Shown here piece by piece: positions 56,904 to 64,000 of a stretch of DNA of 64,000 nt. The stretch's first letter is position 1, and each line of letters opens with the position of its first letter. The notes beneath the pieces were generated by a model. It did not search any database. It saw only the letters and a program-made list of their open reading frames with translations, and had not been told where the DNA came from. Made by a program: the position numbers and the translations under genes. This DNA is from Topomyia yanbarensis (taxonomy: Eukaryota > Arthropoda > Insecta > Diptera > Culicidae), in the NCBI RefSeq assembly GCF_030247195.1, contig NC_080672.1, positions 6,572,001-6,636,000 on the forward strand, written 5' to 3'.

Positions 56904-57240
56904 GTGTCTCATACGAGCAACTGGTATAACAGAATTGAAACAGTGCAAGCAAGATTCTTTCGTTTTACTCTCGTTGGTCTTTACCGTGGCGCATTCCGAC
57001 GGAGCTGCCACCATACATTGAGCGTTGCCGGCTGCTGGTGCGTTCTACGTTCGGGCTTGACCGGCACCCGCATTGAACGCTTGGAATTGCCAAGTTGTAC
57101 ATTGAAGGATGATTTTCCACTCCCAGGCATTATCATTCATTGCTACTATGTGCAACTTCAGCTAGTCCAGACCATAAACGGAGTGGCAACCAGGTGTGGT
57201 CGCAAACGTTTAATTCATAACTCTGAAATTTGTTTAACCT
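56904..57240 (+). pseudogene. LINE C-terminal region relic
   Basis: The frame RIETVQARFFRFTLVGLYRG (about 56935-56990) matches the conserved IExVQRxFxRFAL-type segment near the end of LINE ORF2. After a frameshift near 56990 another frame reads LPPYIERCRLLVRSTFGLDR, the PPYxxRxxLL motif that follows it. Stops and shifts then accumulate. Sequence from about 57040 to 57200 also matches the minus strand of 61400-61200, including GTGCAACTTCAGCTAGTCC. 5'-truncated and non-functional; clade not assigned. Confidence 0.7.
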
Positions 57241-57546
57241 TTTGCAAAGTTATTTAGTACGATATAATACACATTTTTATCCAATGTATGAGTTTCTAAA
57301 GCTTAAAATAATGTATTGATGAAAACTAGATTTAAGAGAAACTTAATAAATATCGTCTTTTAACGCCATCATTAAAGTTGTATGTAACGTCTTCATTAGA
57401 GTTGTATGCCATTTTCCATAACATTGCTGAAGGCATCGAGCATTTATCTAAATTTGTTTGAAAAGTTATCTCTCCATAATTACTTCTAGGAGAATTATTT
57501 AATTAAAAAACCTGTTGCGTCGAAAGTATTTCACCCCCTCATCCTG
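57241..57546. other. No recognisable feature
   Basis: AT-rich DNA with no supported feature. Confidence 0.45.
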
Positions 57547-57802
57547 GGGACCATTCATAAATTACGTAACGCAAAAATTGCCCAAACGTGACTCCCCCCA
57601 TGTAACAAATTGCCACAAATTTCTTCATCCCCCCCTCCCCTGTTACGTAACAAATTCCTAGAAAAAAATTTTTTTTCTTCGGTGAAAACATGTTACGTAA
57701 CGATCTAGCTAACTCCCCCTCCCCCCTATGTCACAACATGTCACAACTTGTTGTACCCCCTCCCCTCCCCCTAAAAGCGTTACGTAATTTATGAATGGTC
57801 CC
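57547..57802. mobile_element. 256-bp palindromic MITE, CTG duplication
   Basis: The ends GGGACCATTCATAAATTACG and its exact reverse complement match the element at 17452. The flanks are CTG (57544-57546 and 57803-57805). It is highly similar to the 17452 copy (ATGTTACGTAACGATCTAG shared), so both inserted fairly recently. The 3-bp duplication length is the same, but the target sequence differs from TAA. Confidence 0.8.
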
Positions 57803-58847
57803 CTGACGGCAGATCAACGGTGTCAAAAATAAAAATCACAATTTGATAAAAAAAAAAGGGTATACTAGTCACCAGGTGGCGTGATTGTGGGGACGGGGCC
57901 TCAGAAAATGCGTTGTGTATGTTGGAAAGAATCTTCAATGTTACTGTTTTGACATTCGTTTACGATTTTGAAATTCTATGATCTTGGCCGTTTGTCGAAC
58001 GGTGTGATGCATCTAATGCAATGGGATGATTCAAAAACAGTGAATGTATTATTAATAATAAAAATTGTAATTGTAATAAATGTATTAAATAAAATTTATG
58101 TGCCAAAATATTAATTAACAGTGCATATAATGAAATTAATAAATGTGAAGTATATAATTGATGTAACTATAATACATTTAATGAATGTAATATAACGAGT
58201 ATTATCAAGATTTAATTGAATCAAGTATTGCTGCATGCACCTAATATTATAATTAATTGTTATAAAACATGCTTTGCAACTTGTCGTAGATAAAGCCACG
58301 CATATTTCTCCCGCATGTTGCATGTTTTATTCTGACGGCCGTATACTAACAAATATGTTATATTTCTCCCTAAAGAGAAAATTCCATAATCATTGCATGC
58401 GAATACGAAGCACAAATTCGTCGACTTACTAAAACTAAAATAGTTCGTTCAATCTAAATATATGTCAACTCCATTGACGTCACTAGGCGAATGCCATCTA
58501 ATCAACGAACATGTGCGCTATTACATACGACATAAAATGTGCAATTTCGAGAAATATACTACGGCGTGCAATAAAATATGATAGGAAATAATCTAAACCA
58601 CATTACCATGCTGGTTCGTTTTCATCGGTAGGTCTGATGCTAACGAATCGGGCATACGAAAATTAGATGATAAGGAACACGGTCAAAGTTAGTCGACCAC
58701 CGCCGCTGCACATAGTATTAAATTAAGCTAAAATGTCGTAATGCTATAAAGCCTCTACAAATGAGAACAAAAACTGATATTGATTGCACATTTTAAACAA
58801 AATTCCTTCAAAGTATGATAATAGCGCTCGTTTTTATCGTATTGACC
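57803..58847. other. No recognisable feature
   Basis: Very AT-rich; no gene supported. Confidence 0.45.
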
Positions 58848-58902
58848 GAGTCTTCGGTGCACTTATGTTTTGTAAATAAAATAATAAGTGGACCGAAAAC
58901 TC
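58848..58902. repeat. 55-nt hairpin with 19-base arms
   Basis: Arms GAGTCTTCGGTGCACTTAT (58848-58866) and ATAAGTGGACCGAAAACTC (58884-58902) pair at 17 of 19 positions around a 17-base AT-rich loop. It may be an element end or a small RNA-like hairpin; no copy elsewhere in the window. Confidence 0.5.
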
Positions 58903-59799
58903 CGAAGCGATTTGGTGTGACCATGCGCTTCTATAAGATTGCGAACGGTTTTGCCCACTTTTATTACTATTTAGTGTGAAATAGATTTTATTCTATACGT
59001 AGTATTAAATTATTTCGTTTCTTGCGTAATTTTCTAAATAAAAGCATTTCGTGACAGAACATAAATTTCTATGTCATACTTGCCAATGTCCATATTGGAC
59101 ACTCAAGAAATCTATATATTCATAATTTTAATTGTTACAAATGATCCACTGCTTATAGGATTTCTAATGAATATATTAACAGTTGAAAGCTTTCTTGAAG
59201 CTTCATGAAAATGGTCTTTTACGAACTTCATTTGTACAAGACCCATGTTTTTATCAAAATCATTGCGTTATTTAAATAAATAATGCAAGATGCAGTAAAT
59301 TTAATAACGTATTACTATAAACAGTATGAACATTTGTGGCCAGTTTCAGGGATTTCGAAATCTGGACCGAATATCATTTGCAAAAGCAATATACGATGAT
59401 AACATGGGCCCATGTGGACACTTTAGACCGATTAACAATTTCCCAGAATCTGGTTTCTAGAACCGAAGGCGAAGACGTTTAGTATGTCTATGCCATATGA
59501 GCACATCACATTTCGTACCCTTGATGATTCATGAGAACTGCAATCACAACTAATGAAATCCGGACACGTGTTGAAATTGACCGCTTTCGAAAACTCTGAA
59601 ATCCAGTTCCGGATTTCCCTACACTCTTATCATATGACACATCGAATAGATTTTTAGTTGTAGCTATAAGGACTACTGTAGACCTATTACGACCGGTTTC
59701 GGGTATTCCGGTAACCGGTTTGCGGAACGAAATTTTTTTTTAGTTCTTGAATCATGGCTATTGCTAAGAATTTCAGTTTATTAGTATTTTTTAGTTTTT
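58903..59799. other. No recognisable feature
   Basis: No supported gene or repeat. Confidence 0.45.
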
Positions 59800-60150
59800 T
59801 GTGTTCTGGATTCTCTTCTTCAGTAACTAAAACCAGAGTTGGATGCTAGTTAGATAAGTCCAAACCAGCACCAAATTATTGCTAATGAGGCACTAAAATC
59901 CAAAAAATCACACGTCTTGCATGAACGCTAATCAACTGGCTGACATCAAGTGGGGTGTCTCGATAGTAAACACAGAATTTCTGTTTGCCGACGAGGAATA
60001 TGAACCGGAATCGTCTTTTGGTATAAAAACCGAACGCCTGATACTATGCTTGTTTTGGATTCTCTTCATCAGTAACTAACAACAACTTAATGCTAGTTAA
60101 CTTAACCATTACCAAATTGACGCTAGTTAGATACTAAAATCCAAACTTGA
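59800..60150. repeat. Pair of diverged direct repeats (TTTTGGATTCTCTTCATCAG)
   Basis: Units at about 59801-59905 and 60051-60150 both start TGTTYTGGATTCTCTTCWTC, contain GTAACTAA and ATGCTAGTTA, and end ACTAAAATCCAAA. Start and end words are inverted (TTTGGATT/AATCCAAA). A third relative is at 50680. Each is about 100 bp. Family not identified. Confidence 0.6.
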
Positions 60151-61168
60151 CCAACATTTTTCCCATTTGTGGATTTTTACATTTTCGATATCCGGAACCT
60201 AGTTGTTTGTTCGTTTGTATTATTCCAGCTTTAACCGCTTGAGTCATTCGTTGATTACGGTTCGTCTCAATACATATCATTTTACATACATTTTAACGAC
60301 ATTAAATTAGCTAGAGATTACTGGGTAGGGAAAGTTCTGCAAATTTAGAGCCATAGTACTCCAGTGAGAGCAAGAATGTGAAGTATACAGATCGGGAAAC
60401 TAGAAGTGGCAAGATCATTAGAACAGACTATCATTTTACAAATAGTGTGGTAATGTATTATAACAAAATGTTCCATGAATCGGTCTTAAAATGTGGGGTA
60501 CGGAAGGCATCAAATGTTATTGCATTCCTTATAGACGATCAAGTTGATGTTTTAAATGTGCCGTTTGACAAAGGAATTAAAAATCCATCGGTCCTGGGAA
60601 CCGGAACCCGGAATACCCGCAACTGTTCGTAAAATATTAGCGTGTGTCCGGAAAATATCAAAATTGAACGCAGTACTCATAGATCATCATGGTGATGTTA
60701 TTTCAAGAGACTTATAAGACTATTAAAAATAATCTTCAAGCCAAGACAATGCGAATCAGCTAGTGGCTTAAACTCATTGATTCCTGAACCATGAATAAGA
60801 ATAAATAGTAAGAAAAGCTAGAATAAAAAGATATAATTAACTATACTTAATGCAATGAACTACTATTGCAACTTTTTTCGATATATTTTATTGAAATAAA
60901 ACATGGTAATTCAGTGAAACTGAAAATCGCTATATTTTCAAATGAGTTGTGCGAGTGGTTCAGGTTGTAGTTGGAGCATTGGCTTAAATATTTTGATTTT
61001 GCTTGTATTTTTAAAATCCGGTTCAAGTACGATAAACTTTTTTCTTGCCACTCTAGTCATCACTGATTTTTTTTAATGCAGATTTCGAAGTTTCTAAGCT
61101 ACATGATACGGTTTTTTGTTCAGCTCTATATTTACGAATGATGAGGGAAATTTTGCTACCCCGGGAAA
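60151..61168. other. No recognisable gene
   Basis: An 84-codon frame (60378-60632) has no domain. Nothing else supported. Confidence 0.4.
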
Positions 61169-61190
61169 CACGGCATATATTGTTTCTTGA

Positions 61191-61708
61191 GCTTGAGCTT
61201 GTGCGACCACCCCTGGCTGCTACTTCGTTATCGATTGGGACTAGCTGAAGTTGCACAGGGAATCAGTAGATAATTATGCTTGGGATTAGCGAAACATCTT
61301 TCAATGTGCAACTCCTGGTAATCCTAAAGTGTTTCTGATCAATACCGGCGCCCGAACGTAGATCGCGGAAGGAAAGGGAAGGAATTGTTAGTCCGATACT
61401 TGCTTTTGCTAGAGGCCGTATATACTACTGCGCACTCCACAATTATCACGGGAGGAGGATATTTTTGTTAGTAGAAGTTGGATATACTTCTTCTTTACCG
61501 ACGCCAGAGAGGTGATTCCACTACCTGGACTAGATATCGATCCACCAATTTCATGGACCGGGGACCAACGGCTTTACTTCCCTTCCGAAGGAAGACGTGA
61601 CCACAGATTTTTTCACCTCAGAAAAATCTCAACGACCTCGGCTGGAATTGAACCCAGGCCAACTGGAATGAGTGGCGGTCACGCTTACCACTCAACCACC
61701 GGCGCCGT
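61191..61708 (-). mobile_element. tRNA-derived SINE joined to a LINE-like 3' part, with perfect target duplication
   Basis: A 22-bp sequence (61169-61190) is repeated exactly at 61709-61730, defining the insertion. On the minus strand the head GGCGCCGGTGGTTGAGTGGT is tRNA-like. It carries an A-box-like GGTGGTTGAGTGG (61700-61688) and a good B box GGTTCAATTCC (61654-61644), the internal promoter of RNA polymerase III. The SINE body (to about 61500) is shared with 9755 and 33930. The far 3' part (about 61400-61203) is instead about 68% identical to the LINE relic at 57040-57200. It ends in a short (AGCTCA)n tail. This is either a SINE whose tail derives from its partner LINE or a chimeric transcript. 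Confidence 0.8.
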
Positions 61709-61730
61709 CACGGCATATATTGTTTCTTGA

Positions 61731-62554
61731 TTCTCAAAATAGATCGCGGCACTTTGAGCGAGGGAGAAAAAGCACACCTCACGCCTCCCACAATGAATAT
61801 CGATTTACGACGATGGGCGGCGATATTGGTCGATGGGTTCGCGTGCTTCTCAAGTAATCGTTGATCACCGACAATGATTGCATGCATGAGGTGACCGATC
61901 CCGGATGTTGCGAATAACGATTCAGATTCCAGGGACCCCAATGTATTTCTCGTACTCCTCAACAAGCGACAGTGTGTTCAAATCATAAAATTGATACTAC
62001 AACTTTGTGAACTAATGTAGCAAGCAATTTTTTTTTTGAAAGCTGCATTTATGCGATGGACAATACAAATTTAAATCCTCGCTTTTTTTTGGATTTTGTG
62101 GTTTGAAACCAACAAGCATGTTACACAATTGTTATTCTACCATCATAAGACACATTACATAAAATTCCTTGAAAACTGTAGTATTACTCATAATTTGTGA
62201 AGTTAGAGTACTAAATTTGGTTCTGACATCCTTGGATTGAAATTCAGGTAAAATATCGAACCCTGATTGAATAAAGTTTTATGTCAGGCACATGTAAAAA
62301 ATCGAATATATCACGACTAAATTCCTAATTTCATTCCATTGGGAGGAAAGCTACGGATCAACTCCTATTTTTCTATGACAGCAAATAACATGAGCCACAA
62401 ATCCTACTCGTTTTTGTAAGCCCTTTAATGACTTTTTATTTGAGGTAACACTTCTCTTCTTTAATTTCGTATCATCTATATTATTTTTCTATTTGTTTTA
62501 GTGATGCTTATTACTGAAAAAATCATCCGACGTCAAATGCAAAAATGATGAGTA
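61731..62554. other. No recognisable feature
   Basis: Short frames on both strands at 61672-61965; none recognisable. Confidence 0.4.
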
Positions 62555-63422
62555 GGGGAGACCGGGGCTAGTTAGCTGTGTTTTCCGTTTTCATTTTTAA
62601 CTTATTTAATTTAGGTAGATCTTGCAAAATAGAATACGTTACATGTTGGCAACATCTCTGAGTTTTATTAAAATTTGATGCATTTTTAGAAACAAAAATA
62701 TGTGATGTGGAAAAGCCGCCAACTTATCCCAGCCCCGGGATAAGTTGGCGGTATATATGGGGTAAGATAGCGTAATGTCAGAATATAAGGAATACAATAA
62801 AAAATCAATTACATCACGGGTCCTTATGAAATGTGCTGATTGTAATTTCAACAAAACTGTATATTATTCGACGCTTGTCATTATATTTCAGTCTCAATAC
62901 CCCGGTATTTTGACTTCGACGCGTACTCCATATTCAAAAACAAATTTTTTCAATTCTTCGGGCGATTGGCTGAAGTAAATGTCCACTGCATTTACAAGAT
63001 ATACGAAAAAAAAGATTCTCTTACTTTGGAGTGACTGTAAATAGTAGTGCCAACTTGCCCCACATATTTTATTAACAAGAATTTAAAAATTACTTTCGTT
63101 TAAGCATATCTGTATTATCTGTACGGAGATTGAAACTTTTTCTGCGCACAATCGAAAAATATTATCATTCGGGGAATAGATTAATATCACTTTAAATAAC
63201 ACAAAATGTTTAAAATTAAGAAAATTTACATAGTATGCTCTAAAACACAATATCTCCCACAACTTCTACAAAACAAATTCTTTTGTAACAAAAACACATT
63301 GGATAATGTGTTTCACATTACTTGCGTTACACAACGAGAGGCAGCGCTATATGCCTAATAGAAACGTAGAAAAGAGGATTCCACCAATTTTCCGCAACGG
63401 CCAACTAGTCCCGGGATACCCC
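62555..63422. mobile_element. MITE of the GGGGAnACCGGGGCTA family, 868 bp
   Basis: The left end GGGGAGACCGGGGCTAGTTA follows TA (62553-62554). The right end reversed is GGGGTATCCCGGGACTAGTT, matching at most positions. Related to 4330, 28356 and 42165 by the TA|GGGGA start. It carries a strong internal hairpin at 62716. No coding capacity seen. Confidence 0.65.
62716..62751. repeat. Perfect 15-bp-arm hairpin inside the MITE
   Basis: CCGCCAACTTATCCC and GGGATAAGTTGGCGG are exact reverse complements around AGCCCC. The GC-rich stem stands out in AT-rich DNA. The words ACTTATCCC and CCCCGGGATA echo the terminal motif of the same element family. Confidence 0.85.
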
Positions 63423-63778
63423 AATATCAATATTTGTAGCTTTCAAGGAATTTCATGCTATAGTATTCTGGTAATAGTAGCGTAACAATTGTATAAAAAT
63501 AGTTTGGCACCCACTTCAATAAATTTTGCACCATCTTGATATCATTTTGGTGTCAGTTTGTATAGAAATTTTCTGTGGTGGTCCTGAACCTAAATTTCGA
63601 TAAAAAAAATACTTATAGTAGCGTTATACAGTTTCTTTACTGAGATTTTTTTTTTTTCAATTCAATTGACACACGCGCACAGATACTAGTGAACTGCAAG
63701 GGAAATGGAAGAGTTCAACGAACTAGTCGCTACAGCTGATAGTTCGTATAATGCATCCTACCAGTCGCCTCGTAGAGT
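63423..63778. other. No recognisable feature
   Basis: AT-rich DNA up to the transposase relic. From about 63700 it may belong to the transposase in a different frame, but I cannot show this. Confidence 0.4.
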
Positions 63779-64000
63779 ATGCTAAATTCAGGGTCTATCT
63801 CCAGCACACCCTTGTTCAAAAACAGAAGATGCCTGCTTATGGACGACAAAACCTATGTCAAGATGGATTTCGGGCGGGTTCCTGGACCAAAGTTGTATCT
63901 GGCCACAGTGCGGGATGCAATCTCCAGCAAATTCAAGTTGGTTTTCGTCGATAAATTTGTACGGAAACTGATGTTCTGGCAAGAAATTTGCAACTGCTGA
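63779..64000 (+). pseudogene. Tc1/mariner-type transposase fragment
   Basis: The frame reads LLMDDKTYVKMDFGRVPG, then SKFKLVFVDKFVRKLMFWQE. This is the segment around the first catalytic aspartate of IS630/Tc1/mariner transposases: the MDDETYVK-type motif, then a KFxxKxMxWQxICxC block. Where the family continues after ICSC, this copy has a TGA at 63998-64000, the last bases of the window. The N-terminal DNA-binding part is not recognisable in frame upstream, and an alternative frame (63751-63954) covers the same DNA. Broken, but fairly well conserved; the rest of the element must lie beyond the window. The subfamily (mariner or a mosquito DD37E-type) needs a search. Confidence 0.75.

Noticed and set aside
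1..64000. CRISPR arrays, operons, rRNA or canonical tRNA genes
   Set aside because: None seen. The only tRNA-like sequences are SINE heads, which lack a complete cloverleaf; the window is eukaryotic.

Overview
This window is AT-rich, repeat-dense eukaryotic DNA, almost certainly from a mosquito and most likely a culicine of the Aedes type. The evidence is a tRNA-derived SINE with an intact B box, several families of TA-, TTAA- and 3-bp-target-site MITEs, fragments of non-LTR retrotransposons, a pogo/Tigger-type DNA transposon, and AC-rich interspersed repeats that I recognise as typical of Aedes DNA. There is no operon structure, no rRNA or tRNA gene and no CRISPR array. I find no complete host protein-coding gene. 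The window reads as intergenic or deep intronic DNA. The only host-gene signal I can defend is a possible 48-nt micro-exon at 24756-24803 with strong splice sites.

Layout. 0.3-1.6 kb: a foldback element with ~170-bp inverted ends. 2.4-3.2 kb: two small hairpin MITEs. 4.3-5.7 kb: a TA MITE carrying a nested Tc1/mariner-like MITE. 5.8-6.5 kb: a dead LINE reverse transcriptase. 6.5-7.2 kb: a TTAA MITE. 7.45-9.04 kb: a 796-bp tandem duplication containing the C-terminus of another dead LINE, whose 3' UTR runs to ~9.6 kb. 13.4-14.45 kb: an ORF1(gag)-only LINE relic. 14.80-19.30 kb: a TTAA-bounded piggyBac-like composite. It holds a second gag relic split into inverted halves (twin-priming pattern) and a second TTAA MITE, itself hit by a 258-bp palindromic MITE.

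21.6-22.6 and 27.6-32.6 kb: two copies of one AT-rich repeat. The second is interrupted by a 3.4-kb pogo-like element with 23-bp perfect inverted ends and a recognisable CENP-B-type DNA-binding domain. 25.43-25.57 kb: a long hairpin. 36.25-38.30 kb: a 1,023-bp tandem duplication (~98% identical), followed by a degenerate tandem array. 39.6-41.1 kb: mosquito interspersed repeats. 41.68-43.72 kb: a three-level nest of MITEs.

44-56 kb is largely unassigned. It includes GC-richer unique islands (43.8-44.0, 46.4-47.0, 48.4-48.9 kb), a TTAA MITE at 51.2-51.7 kb, and two orphan open frames at 51.9-52.3 and 53.2-53.5 kb that start with the same short block. 56.3 kb: a hAT MITE with an 8-bp duplication. 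56.9-57.2 kb: a LINE C-terminal relic. 57.5-57.8 kb: another palindromic MITE. 61.2-61.7 kb: a SINE/LINE chimera with a perfect 22-bp target-site duplication. 62.6-63.4 kb: a MITE. 63.78-64.0 kb: a Tc1/mariner-type transposase relic running to the window edge.

The most informative features are the insertion histories. Nested elements, one paired empty site, target duplications and shared inactivating mutations allow several events to be ordered. All similarity statements are by-eye alignments; no database search was possible.
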